The notes under the pieces are model-generated. The model was not told where the DNA came from. It was given only the letters and a program-made list of their open reading frames with translations, and ran no database searches. The translations under genes and the position numbers were made by a program. Positions 26,762-35,127 of a stretch of 64,000 nt of DNA are shown one piece after another; position 1 is the stretch's first letter; each line of letters begins with the position of its first letter. The stretch is taken from assembly GCF_000336915.1 (NCBI RefSeq), contig NZ_AOMD01000021.1:145605-209604 (forward strand). Direction: 5' to 3'. Source of the stretch: Halococcus saccharolyticus DSM 5350 (GTDB lineage: Archaea; Halobacteriota; Halobacteria; Halobacteriales; Halococcaceae).

Positions 26762-27143
26762 TCCTGAGGGTGTAGCCACCGTGACGTCCGCTGTACTGGA
26801 CTCGATTCTCGCGTTGAAGGCGCTGGAGCGTGGTTTCGAGGTCCCCCTTGATGTCCTCGATGAGCGATTCGACGAGTTCATCCCACGAACAGTAGCCGTC
26901 GTCGAGAACGTCGAAGACCCGGTCTTCGAGGCCGTCGACCCCTGGGGTTTCGTCCTCAGAACCTGCTTGTCCTGCTTCATCGGTGTCGACGGCGAAGCCA
27001 CGTCGACCGGCTTGTGTCATCGTCCGGACGAATTCGCTTTGGTTCATGCCCAGTTCGTCGGCGTGTTCGCGCCACTGCGCTTTCTGGTGTGCCGAAACGC
27101 TCACCCTGACTTCTTTCTGGTCGGTATCCGTCCCGTCGGTCAT
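26745..27143 (-). CDS. RHH/winged-helix DNA-binding protein (DUF5805-like), integrase partner
   Basis: 132 residues. The N-terminal part EVRVSVSAHQKAQWREHADELGMNQSEFVRTMTQAGRRG looks like a ribbon-helix-helix domain. After an acidic linker (about 50-70), residues 72-130 (EDRVFDVLDDGYCSWDELVESLIEDIKGDLETTLQRLQRENRVQY) look like a winged helix. This combination directly upstream of a tyrosine recombinase is recurrent in haloarchaea. The role may be repression of the operon or assistance in recombination (a directionality-type factor); both are inference. Four CTTGCAG repeats lie 118-169 bp upstream and are candidate binding sites. Confidence 0.78.
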   Translation of the reverse strand: MTDGTDTDQKEVRVSVSAHQKAQWREHADELGMNQSEFVRTMTQAGRRGFAVDTDEAGQAGSEDETPGVDGLEDRVFDVLDDGYCSWDELVESLIEDIKGDLETTLQRLQRENRVQYSGRHGGYTLRNVDGD

Positions 27144-27260
27144 TGGCTGAACAACGAATCGCTTCCGTCATCAAAGTTCCGTCTCTCAGTCGATAAAGTC
27201 TCTTATCTCGCACGTGGTGGAAACAACTATCTCACCGCCGTACTGCGATTCTCACGCGCC

Positions 27261-27312
27261 CTTGCAGGACGAAAACGAGCTTTCTTGCAGCTTACCCTTG
27301 CAGGCTTGCAGG
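27261..27312. repeat. Four CTTGCAG iteron-like repeats
   Basis: Copies at 27261, 27284, 27297 and 27305. Three extend to CTTGCAGG, and the last two are directly adjacent. They lie upstream of the RHH/integrase operon, beyond its probable TATA (minus strand, near 27194-27200). Confidence 0.55.
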
Positions 27313-27511
27313 ATTGTGTGTCGATTCGTGGTGGGTGTACCGTGAGGGGTCACGGAGTGCTGAATACCCAGACAATTAAACCACACGGTTCGGAGTCGGC
27401 GACGTTTAGTCAAGCGGTGCTGGTTGAGGAGACCATGCCAGGTAGGGACTGGAAGGGACGACACGACTGAGGACCGTGATTCGAGAGATGTCGGGGGCGT
27501 CTCTCATCATC

Positions 27512-27534
27512 TCGAGAGGGCTTCGCTCTCTCGA
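27512..27534. repeat. Inverted repeat (7-bp arms) in the gene-poor region
   Basis: Arms TCGAGAG (27512-27518) and CTCTCGA (27528-27534) are perfect complements, with an inner GC-ttc-GC that can also pair. Similar GC-rich hairpins occur at the 3' end of the molybdenum-hydroxylase gene in this window. No poly-T follows. Confidence 0.5.
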
Positions 27535-28157
27535 ACGACAGCGAGTCCCGGACAGTCAGGGAGCGAAGCACCCTCGGGCCGTGCGAGCAGAACCTGAGTC
27601 GGCCAGGGGCTTTCGAGTCGGCCGCAGTCGCTGTCGCTACTTCAATACTCCCTGCTTATCTGAACACTACCGGGGAATCAGGAACTTTCGAGAGCCTCTA
27701 CCATGGACTGACGATCGCTTCACGAGTTTGTCGCGTCCTCAGCGGCCACATCGAACGTTGTGAACAGGTGTCTCCGCTTTGCGGATCGTGGCGAGCTGCT
27801 CGTTATCGTCTCCAACTGGAACGGTCCTCTCTGACAGTATTCTCGGTCAGAAGTGCATAGCGGAGACCTGTCTCCGTACCGACTGCCGCGGTGATTTGAT
27901 TATATATTCGACACGTCCTGACAACGTTGAGTGCAGCCGCACTATCTGACGCTCGCAATTGATCGTTCCACTCTATGTAACGAAACACATCACCTATTCG
28001 AGATGGATCGTGGACTCGCTGTAGCCCGTCGCGTTTACCGATAGTACGTGCACTGCCAAGAGTCCATGACCGCTGCGGCTGTCAGGATCCCTTTCCGAAT
28101 CTGTGACTACGAGACCACCTTCGCAGGGATTTTCTCCGTGTGGGTCGCTCGGTCGAC

Positions 28158-28415
28158 ATGGCAAGCGACGACGGCACCACGATCGGCGTCTGGATCGGGT
28201 CGAACGACGATGTTCTCGACGAGTTCGACGATACACTCAACTGTGGTCCCGAGCACGCTGGCTCGCGCTCGGCAGCGGTCAAAGACGCGCTCGCACTTGC
28301 GACCGCTGTCGAGGCAACGCTCGACGACCTCGACTACGAGTTCGACTCGCCAGTCTCGAAGCGCCATTTCGTCACCCAGGCGATCCTGAACCAGGCCCAA
28401 CGAGAATCCGAGTAA
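28158..28415 (+). CDS. Small acidic RHH-like protein
   Basis: 85 residues from the ATG at 28158 (an in-frame GTG lies at 28140). Composition is typical of haloarchaeal proteins (MASDDGTTIGVWIGSNDDVLDEFDDTL), which supports it as a real gene in an otherwise gene-poor stretch. The pattern beta strand (GVWIGS) then GSRSAAVKDALALATAVEATL recalls ribbon-helix-helix regulators of haloarchaea. The C-terminal SKRHFVTQAILNQAQRE would be a helix. No operon partner. Transcription regulation is a guess based on fold resemblance. Confidence 0.65.
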   Translation: MASDDGTTIGVWIGSNDDVLDEFDDTLNCGPEHAGSRSAAVKDALALATAVEATLDDLDYEFDSPVSKRHFVTQAILNQAQRESE

Positions 28416-28706
28416 TTCCCGATCCACGAGTGTTCGAACTACAACCCATAAACTATATGCTGCGATACGAACTCTTTGGGCTCAAAATGACAATTTTCGA
28501 ATTGTTTCGTCCGGCGAAATCAGCACCGACCAACTGGATAAACGAGCGCGAATAGTCACAGATCCCCCTCGCAAGCACGGTTTCATCGTCGTGGGGGCGG
28601 CATCGCTCCCCGTTTTGATCTGGACGTAGCGATACGAGTCGGAACGAGCAACACGGGCCGCATTCCGCCCGTACATCCACGTCGAACCCGTACCGTAGAT
28701 GATTCC

Positions 28707-30266
28707 ATGTCTCAGTCGACACAGGCAGAGAGGCCCGATATTTCGGTCGATGCGGAGTGGAACCGACTCTATCTCGACGGTGAACACTCGCCGACCGGCC
28801 ACGATTCGTTCGTGGTCGAAAACCCGGCGACACACGAACAGATCGCCACGGTACCGAAAGGAACCATCGACGATATCGACGAGGCTTACGAGACCGCCAC
28901 AGCTGCTCAGGCGGAATGGGCGGAGCGGTCGCCCGGCGAACGCGCGGCCGTCGTCTCCCGTGCGGTAGAGGTACTTCGGGACAATCGCGAGAGTATCATC
29001 GAACTACTGGCCGTCGAGTCCGGGGCAGCGAAGATAAAGGGGGCGAGCGAGTTCGAGAGTGCCGTCGGCATCACACAGGAGGCAGCGAGCTTTCCGACGC
29101 GGATCTCCGGCGACCACCGCGCATCGAACATCGACGGCAAGCAGAACTTCGTCAAACGCGAGCCGGTCGGCGTCGTCGGGGTCATCTCGCCGTGGAACTT
29201 CCCGCTGCATCTCTCGATTCGGGCGGTCGCGCCGGCGCTTGCGGCCGGAAACGGCGTCGTTCTCAAGCCCGCATCCGACACGCCGATCACTGGCGGCTTA
29301 CTCATCGCGCGCGTCTTCGAGGCGGCCGGGCTGCCCGATGGACTCCTCAACGTCGTTCCGGGGCGGGGGTCGGAGATCGGTGATCGGATGGCTGGCCATC
29401 CCGCCGCTGGCGTCGTTGCGTTCACCGGATCGACGGCCGTCGGCCGTCGGGTCGCAAAGCAGGCGGTCGATCACCTCGCGTATCCCGCGATGGAACTCGG
29501 TGGGAACGGTCCGCACGTCGTGCTGGAGGACGCTGACGTCGAGGAAGCGGTCGACGCTGGCGCGTTCGGCACGTTCCTCCATCAAGGACAGATCTGCATC
29601 TCGATCAACCGCCATCTCGTCCACGAGTCACGCTACGACGACTACGTCGACGCGCTCGCCGAGAAGGCGAACTCTCTCCCCGTCGGCGACCCCACGGTGA
29701 AAAACACGGTTATCGGGCCGATCATCAATGAGAGCCAGCGCGATCAGATGCTCGGCTACATCGAGGAGACGGTCGAGGCAGGTGCGACGCTCGAAACCGG
29801 CGGTGCGGCCGTCTCGCTCGACGATATCGAGGGCACGACACGGGCGGGGGAGCTCGACGCGGAGACCGCACTCGGCGATGCCACAGGACCGTTCGTACTT
29901 CCGACGGTGCTCTCGGGAGCGACGAACGAGATGGCAGCAGCGTGTAACGAGCACTTCGGACCGGTCGCACCGGTGATTCCGTTCGCCGACACCGACGACG
30001 CCGTCGAACTGGCGAATGACACCGAGTACGGGCTCGCCGCGTCGGTGTACGGAGACGACGTCGGTCGCGCCCAGCAGATCGCCGACCGAATCGACGCCGG
30101 AATGGTCCACGTCAACGATCAGCCGGTGAACGACGAGCCGCACGTTCCGTTCGGCGGTTACAAGGCCTCGGGTATCGGTCGATTCAACGGCGAATACGTG
30201 CTCGAAGAGGTCACTCGATCGAAGTGGATCTCCGTCCAGAACGAGCCCCGGGAGTATCCGTTCTAA
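28707..30266 (+). CDS. NAD(P)-dependent aldehyde dehydrogenase
   Basis: 519 residues with all catalytic features of the ALDH superfamily: Asn164 (SPWNFPLH), Lys187 (VVLKPAS), the GSTAVG nucleotide-binding loop at 241-246, Glu263 (MELGGNGPH) and the nucleophile Cys297 (GQICIS). An insertion of about 20 residues around 365-395 (SLDDIEGTTRAGELDAETALG) is rich in acidic residues. It oxidises an aldehyde to a carboxylate in the cytoplasm. Downstream lie an enolase-superfamily enzyme and a creatininase-family hydrolase on the same strand, so it may act in sugar or sugar-acid breakdown. Substrate cannot be assigned. Confidence 0.9.
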   Translation: MSQSTQAERPDISVDAEWNRLYLDGEHSPTGHDSFVVENPATHEQIATVPKGTIDDIDEAYETATAAQAEWAERSPGERAAVVSRAVEVLRDNRESIIELLAVESGAAKIKGASEFESAVGITQEAASFPTRISGDHRASNIDGKQNFVKREPVGVVGVISPWNFPLHLSIRAVAPALAAGNGVVLKPASDTPITGGLLIARVFEAAGLPDGLLNVVPGRGSEIGDRMAGHPAAGVVAFTGSTAVGRRVAKQAVDHLAYPAMELGGNGPHVVLEDADVEEAVDAGAFGTFLHQGQICISINRHLVHESRYDDYVDALAEKANSLPVGDPTVKNTVIGPIINESQRDQMLGYIEETVEAGATLETGGAAVSLDDIEGTTRAGELDAETALGDATGPFVLPTVLSGATNEMAAACNEHFGPVAPVIPFADTDDAVELANDTEYGLAASVYGDDVGRAQQIADRIDAGMVHVNDQPVNDEPHVPFGGYKASGIGRFNGEYVLEEVTRSKWISVQNEPREYPF

Positions 30267-30377
30267 TACAGCCCCTGTCGAGGTGTGTTCGGGACGTAGC
30301 GTTCTCGAATCGACGGCTGCGAGCCGACAGCTACGAGCGATCGATACTGTTATTCGTTCTGTCCGAGCCGCGAGCGT

Positions 30378-31538
30378 ATGGAAATCACGAACGTCGCGGC
30401 GGAGACGGTTTCGGTGCCGGTCGTCCCGCTCGACGACGGCGGACTCGCGCCGTATGTAACGAACCACGGCGAGGTCGAGTCGATGGAGCGGGTGCTCGTC
30501 CGCGTCGACACCGACGAGGGGATCTCCGGCTGGGGTGAGATGCGAGTGTTTCTCTCGCCCCGGACGACCGAAACGATCCTGGAGGACGGTATCGCGCCGT
30601 GGGTCGTCGGCCATTCGCCGTTCGAGACCGAGTCACTCCGTCGTCAGGTATTCATCGAGTACACGAACGTGGACATGTTCTTCGCGCCGATCGAGATCGC
30701 GTGCTGGGACATCGTCGGGAAGGTCCTCGATAAACCGATCGACGAGCTACTGGGCGGGCGGACCGCACCCGGTCTCACTGAACGGACGATCGATCCGAAC
30801 AGGCAGGAAACGTCGCGGGTCGACGTCGCGTACTGTCTCGGCATCCTCCCGCCGGCGGAGTCGCGCGAACACGCGAGACACGCCCACGAGCAGGGGTACA
30901 GCGTGCTGAAAACGAAAGCAGGACGCGACTGGCGCGAGGATGTCGACCGGATCGTGGCGATGCACGACGAAGTCGACGGACGACTCGACTTCCGGCTCGA
31001 TCCGAACCAGGGCTGGCGATTCGACGAGGCAGTCCGAGTGGCCGCGGCGCTCGAAGATGCGGGGGTTTACCTCCAGTACATGGAGCAGCCGATCCGGGTC
31101 GACGCCCACGGAACGCTCGCGCGGCTCCGCCAGCGAACGTCCCAACCGATCGGACCGAACGAGGACACCTACATCGCGCACAACCTCCGCGAGCTGATCG
31201 AGCGCGACGCGCTCGACGTCGCAGTGCTCGACATGACCCCCGCCGGCGGCATCGCGGCCGTCCGCCAGCTCGCCGGCATCGCCGAGGACGCCGGCGTCCC
31301 GGCCGCCCACCACTGTGCGTTCGACCTCGGAATCCGAACCGCTGCCGTTCTCCACGCCGTTTCGGGGATCCCGGGGTTCACCCTTCCGCCGGATACGGTC
31401 TACTACGCGTGGGAGGACGACGTACTGACCGAGCGGCTCGCCGTCGAGGACGGATCGATCGCCGTCCCGGACGGTCCGGGACTGGGTGTCGAAATCGATC
31501 CGGCGAAAGTCGAGGAATACCGAGTCGACCACGACTGA
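30378..31538 (+). CDS. Mandelate racemase/muconate lactonizing enzyme family protein (enolase superfamily)
   Basis: 386 residues. The N-terminal capping domain includes ISGWGEMRVFLSP, and the barrel has KTK (in SVLKTKAGRDW) as catalytic bases, metal ligands in FRLDPNQGW (Asp), QYMEQPI (Glu) and GPNEDTYIAHN (Glu/Asp), and an acid-base His near VPAAHHCAFDLG. Family members dehydrate sugar acids, racemise or cycloisomerise. With an aldehyde dehydrogenase upstream and an amidohydrolase-like gene downstream, a sugar-acid dehydratase is plausible but not proven. The TPAGGIAA stretch following VLDM is the region that usually differs among dehydratase subgroups. Confidence 0.87.
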   Translation: MEITNVAAETVSVPVVPLDDGGLAPYVTNHGEVESMERVLVRVDTDEGISGWGEMRVFLSPRTTETILEDGIAPWVVGHSPFETESLRRQVFIEYTNVDMFFAPIEIACWDIVGKVLDKPIDELLGGRTAPGLTERTIDPNRQETSRVDVAYCLGILPPAESREHARHAHEQGYSVLKTKAGRDWREDVDRIVAMHDEVDGRLDFRLDPNQGWRFDEAVRVAAALEDAGVYLQYMEQPIRVDAHGTLARLRQRTSQPIGPNEDTYIAHNLRELIERDALDVAVLDMTPAGGIAAVRQLAGIAEDAGVPAAHHCAFDLGIRTAAVLHAVSGIPGFTLPPDTVYYAWEDDVLTERLAVEDGSIAVPDGPGLGVEIDPAKVEEYRVDHD

Positions 31539-31650
31539 ACCGAGCAGCGCTCGACACACGCAACCGAGGAGTATCGAGCGGACCGTCATCGTTCCGTAGA
31601 TCCTGTCCACCGACAACGTGATCATATCCCCCCGTATCGGTACCCACACC

Positions 31651-32448
31651 ATGTCCGATACAATTGGATCGCATCCGGCGTCGTGGGCGGGGAAACCGTA
31701 CCGGGAAATCGAAGAACTCGCCACGAGCGACGGATCCGTGTTGGTCGTCCCAGTTGGAAGTATCGAACAGCACGGTCATCACCTGCCCGTCGCGACCGAT
31801 ACGATCCTGGCCGATGCGGTAGCGAAGGCCGGTGCGGAGCACGCCGACGATTCGGTTCCGGTGCTCCTCACGCCGCCGGTCTGGGCGGGCTACTCGCCAC
31901 ATCACCGCTCGTTCGGCGGCACGATCACCCGCGAGCACGGGTCGCTCCGCGAGACGCTCGAAGAGATCGCCGATGCGGCGCTCGACAACGGATTCGACGC
32001 GCTGTTGTTGCTGAACGGCCACGGCGGGAACGCCTCGCTGATCGACAGCGCCGTGAGCACGATCGGCGTCGACCAGCCCGATAGCGAGGTGCTCGGACTC
32101 ACGTACTTCGAACTGGCGGAGCCGTTCATCGACGAGATCCGCGAGAGCGAGATCGGGGGGATGGCCCACGCCGGCGAGTTCGAGACGTCGCTCATGCTGC
32201 ATCTCCGCCCCGAACTGGTACACGACGACCGCGAGGGGACGTATCAGGAGGAACCGTACGATCGGAGCCAGCAGGACCTCTTCGTCGGCGGACCGCTCTC
32301 GGTGTACCGGCCGTTCGAGGACTACTCGCCGTCCGGTGCGATCGGCGATCCGACGCTCGCGACCGCCGAGAAGGGCGCACGGATCCACGACCGACTCGGC
32401 GACGCAATGGGTGATCTGCTGGAACGAATCCACGAGGAAAACCGCTGA
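31651..32448 (+). CDS. Creatininase family protein (metal-dependent amidohydrolase)
   Basis: 265 residues from the ATG at 31651; a GTG at 31618 is in frame but upstream of a TATA-like catatcc 27 nt before the ATG. Metal-binding motifs are GSIEQHGHHLPVATD (Glu39, His41, Asp50), LLNGHGGN (His124) and HAGEFETS (Glu176), the complete creatininase set. Related archaeal enzymes include creatinine amidohydrolase, FAPy deformylase (ArfB) and MftE-like proteins. Flanked upstream by the enolase-superfamily gene. The substrate is unknown; a cyclic amide or formamide is expected. Confidence 0.87.
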   Translation: MSDTIGSHPASWAGKPYREIEELATSDGSVLVVPVGSIEQHGHHLPVATDTILADAVAKAGAEHADDSVPVLLTPPVWAGYSPHHRSFGGTITREHGSLRETLEEIADAALDNGFDALLLLNGHGGNASLIDSAVSTIGVDQPDSEVLGLTYFELAEPFIDEIRESEIGGMAHAGEFETSLMLHLRPELVHDDREGTYQEEPYDRSQQDLFVGGPLSVYRPFEDYSPSGAIGDPTLATAEKGARIHDRLGDAMGDLLERIHEENR

Positions 32449-32556
32449 TCAGCGCTTTGGGATCGTATAGGAGCCTGTTGGACGAGTGTTCACCTCTGCC
32501 AGTGGGTTGAGCGAGACAGCGAGGGTGATGACGGTATCAGGGCCGTTCCGCCGCGG

Positions 32557-33669
32557 TCAGAGCTCGCCGAGTTCCTGCTGTTTTCGCATCAAGTAGAGGA
32601 AGTACGGACCGCCGATCAGGCCGGTGACGATCCCGACAGGGATCTGGACCGGGTTGAGCGCGAGTCGCGCCCCGACATCGGCGGCGACCATGAGCGCGGG
32701 GCCGGCGAACACGCAGCCAACGACGAGACGCTTGTAGTCGCTGCCGACGATGTTCCGAACGACGTGCGGGACGATCAGGCCGACGAAGCCGACGATCCCC
32801 GCGACCGCGATGCTCGCCGACGCCGCGAGGATCGCGACGCCCGAGAGCGCGAAGCGGACCTTCTCGACGCTCATTCCCAGCGACTTCGCGGTCCGTTCGC
32901 CGAGCAGGAGGACGTTGAGCTGGCGTGCGCCAGCAAGCGCGAGGAACATCGCCACCACCGACCACGGCAGCGCCATCCGGACCTGCGCCCAGTCAGTGCC
33001 CGTGAGCGAACCGGTGGTCCACGCGATCGCCTCCTGGACCACGCCGATGTCGTCGGCGAAGAAAAAGAGCGCCGTCTGGAGCGAGCCGAACATCGTCGAG
33101 ACGATCACGCCCGCGAGCACCAGCCGCACCGGCGAGGTCCCGCCCTTCCACGCGATGGCGTAGACGAGTAGGAACGCGATCGCCCCGCCGAGCGACGCGA
33201 TCAACGGCAGAAACGCCGACAGTCCGCTGAACACGACGAGCGTGAGCAGGATCATCAGCCCCGCACCCGACGAGACGCCGAGAATGAACGGGCTCGCGAG
33301 CTCGTTGCGGGTGACTGCCTGGAAGATCGCGCCAGAAACCGCGAGATTCATCCCGACGAGAACAGCCACGAGCACCCGCGGCAGACGGATGTTCCAGACG
33401 ATCAGGCTCCGTCGCCCCATCTCGGGCACCTCGCCGCCGAGCAGGAACGCCTCCAGCGCTGCCGGGTTCAGGATGACGTCGGGGTTGAAGACGGCCCCCC
33501 ACGCCTGTGCGATCGTCATCGAGTACGCGCCGAAGCTGACCTGGACGAGCCCGGCGACGACGACGATTCCGATACTGCCGAGGACGAGCGAGGCGAGCGA
33601 GCTATCGATCCATCCGAGCCACCCCTGCTCGTCCGCCGTCTTGTCGTCCTGGCTGGTGATCTCGGTCAT
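32557..33669 (-). CDS. FecCD-type ABC transporter permease (iron-siderophore/cobalamin), orphan
   Basis: 370 residues with about ten membrane segments. Family hallmarks: RLPRVLVAVLVGMNLAVSGAIFQAVTRNELASPFILGVSSGAGL near the N-terminal third and GIVGFVGLIVPHVVRNIVGSDYKRLVVGC near the C-terminus. Ends with PYFLYLMRKQQEL, typical of BtuC/FhuB-type permeases. The usual substrate-binding protein and ATPase genes are not next to it, so partners must come from elsewhere. A TATA box and a TTAGG-N4-CCTAA palindrome lie upstream, pointing to metal-dependent control and hence to iron or heme/siderophore uptake more than cobalamin. Confidence 0.88.
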   Translation of the reverse strand: MTEITSQDDKTADEQGWLGWIDSSLASLVLGSIGIVVVAGLVQVSFGAYSMTIAQAWGAVFNPDVILNPAALEAFLLGGEVPEMGRRSLIVWNIRLPRVLVAVLVGMNLAVSGAIFQAVTRNELASPFILGVSSGAGLMILLTLVVFSGLSAFLPLIASLGGAIAFLLVYAIAWKGGTSPVRLVLAGVIVSTMFGSLQTALFFFADDIGVVQEAIAWTTGSLTGTDWAQVRMALPWSVVAMFLALAGARQLNVLLLGERTAKSLGMSVEKVRFALSGVAILAASASIAVAGIVGFVGLIVPHVVRNIVGSDYKRLVVGCVFAGPALMVAADVGARLALNPVQIPVGIVTGLIGGPYFLYLMRKQQELGEL

Positions 33670-33754
33670 GCGGACCAGCGATCACCCGATTTGCCCGAGC
33701 GCGGTGTAGCGCCACCGAAATCGACACACGGACGCTCGTCGTTTGTCATACGAT

Positions 33755-33780
33755 TTAGGCTGCCCTAATCGGATATAACG
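33755..33780 (-). promoter_or_regulatory. TATA box with DtxR/IdeR-like operator upstream of the FecCD permease
   Basis: Minus strand: TATA-like cgttatatcc (33771-33780), then the palindrome TTAGGGCAGCCTAA (33755-33768), arms TTAGG and CCTAA around a 4-bp spacer. This resembles DtxR-family iron-repressor boxes. It lies just after the TATA box where transcription should begin, so binding would block initiation. Confidence 0.55.
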
Positions 33781-33947
33781 CCTTCGGGTTTCGACTGCCG
33801 CCGGAACCGATGGTAGCGTGTCGATCGAAGATCCAGCAGAACTAATCGCATCGTGTGACAGCATGCAGCCGAACCGACTCGTACGGTCCTGGAGGTATCG
33901 ATTCGATCCGAACAGTCGTCGATTTGGAGGAACTACGCCGGGAGGAG

Positions 33948-34451
33948 CTACGGCGTCCACTGTCCGCTGCCGCGGTCGTCTGAGTCGCTCTCCGATTCCG
34001 GCCCGGCCGGCGGCCGTGGCGGCACGCGGTATTCGAGGCCGGCCTCTTTCATCAGCCGGCGACAGCTCGGTTCGGAGTACTCGACGCCGAACGCGTCGCG
34101 GACGAACCGGCCGACGAGCGCCGGCGTCCACGCCGGCTCGTCGTAGCCGACTTCGGTGGGAGATCCGTGGAGCGCAGCCTCGAACTCGTCGCGCTGCTCC
34201 GTGGTGAGCTTTCGCGGTCGGCCGGAGCGTGGCGCGTCGACGACGGCCTGATCAAGCGGCCCGTCGTCGAGGCGCTTGAGCCAGCTGTAGATCGTCCGTC
34301 GCTGGACGCCGTACCACTCGGCGAGTTCGGTCTGGGTGATCCCGTTCTTGTACGCGATCGCCGCGAGGAGGCGCTGGGCCGGCTTCGCGTCGTTCACCTC
34401 GTCGAGCGCTTTCTGCAGTTCTTCGATCGAGATATCGTCGAGGTGGTCCAT
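33948..34451 (-). CDS. HTH protein resembling the N-terminal half of IS630-type transposases
   Basis: 167 residues from the ATG at 34451; the frame is open upstream to 35036, but that stretch is Arg-rich and overlaps the FUN14 gene. It has a helix-turn-helix (GITQTELAEWYGVQRRTIYSWLKRL), the RSGRPRKLT linker and a second winged region (DEPAWTPALVGRFVRDAFGVEYSEPSCRRLMKEAGLEYRVPPRPP). These are the DNA-binding modules of IS630 transposases. The DDE catalytic domain is missing, replaced by an acidic tail PESESDSDDRGSGQWTP. Either a domesticated DNA-binding protein or a truncated element; the clean tail and acidic composition favour the first. Confidence 0.75.
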   Translation of the reverse strand: MDHLDDISIEELQKALDEVNDAKPAQRLLAAIAYKNGITQTELAEWYGVQRRTIYSWLKRLDDGPLDQAVVDAPRSGRPRKLTTEQRDEFEAALHGSPTEVGYDEPAWTPALVGRFVRDAFGVEYSEPSCRRLMKEAGLEYRVPPRPPAGPESESDSDDRGSGQWTP

Positions 34452-34648
34452 CGATCTCGTCTTCAGGCCCCGGGTAGAAAATTCTGACGACAGGATTTCG
34501 ATGATGCAGGTTGGGGGTCGGTAGTACACGGGGAGCAGACGCTGGACGATCTCGTCGGTTCGACCGCTCTTCGCGAAAACGTCGACGGCTGCCGATGTAT
34601 CCACGGACCGATGGTGAATGAGATGGGACCGACTTGGTACTCGGTCAG

Positions 34649-34963
34649 TCAGGCGCGTTTGAACCCGAGGAAGAAACCACCGACGAACCCTGCTCCGACG
34701 GGCAGTGTCGTACCGAGCGCCGTGAGCCACGGCGGGACCGTCTGGAGACTCTGCTGGACGCCCGCAAGCACGTGGTCGAGTGCCGCCCATTGGACGTCGA
34801 GCACGCCTTGATGGTCGAGATACGTGAACACCGCCAGCTGTATCCCGACGATCGCGACGGCGATCTTGGCCAGCTTCTTCGCGGCGAACCCGGTGACACC
34901 GCCCGCGAGCGCGCTCCCGCCGAACGCCGTGCCGAGATTGCCGAGCGCGGTTTCGAACCCCAT
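34649..34963 (-). CDS. FUN14 family membrane protein
   Basis: 104 residues from the ATG at 34963 (a GTG lies just before). Pattern of FUN14 proteins: GGSALAGGVTGFAAKKLAKIAVAIVGIQLAVFTYLDHQGVLDVQW, then a loop and GAGFVGGFFLGFKRA at the end. Two or three membrane segments (about 15-45, 80-100). Archaeal members have no established function. Standalone, between the HTH gene and the divergent symporter gene. Confidence 0.82.
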   Translation of the reverse strand: MGFETALGNLGTAFGGSALAGGVTGFAAKKLAKIAVAIVGIQLAVFTYLDHQGVLDVQWAALDHVLAGVQQSLQTVPPWLTALGTTLPVGAGFVGGFFLGFKRA

Positions 34964-35127
34964 CACGTGTCTTCGTCCTCTCCGTCGTGGCGGGGGTACT
35001 TATAATCCGTCGTTCGGTAGGGTGCGGTGCGACCATCGGAAACGATTCGATCGATTCGGGCTGCTGCGTCAGAGATGGCGGCGGATTCAGACGAAACCGA
35101 CAGTGGTTGGTGCCCGGATCGACAACT

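Larger units (their letters stand above)
27144..28157. other. Gene-poor kilobase next to the integrase
   Basis: About 1 kb with no ORF that has haloarchaeal composition; the ORFs that exist are Arg/Ser-rich shadows or short. It contains the CTTGCAG repeats (27261-27312), a hairpin at 27512-27534, and a duplicated gagtcggcc near 27595-27630. It may be the decayed interior of an integrated element. Confidence 0.5.

Noticed and set aside
34452..35036. N-terminal extension of the IS630-like HTH protein
   Set aside because: The open frame runs antisense-free but overlaps the FUN14 gene in another frame and is Arg-rich without similarity; the HTH protein begins cleanly at 34451.
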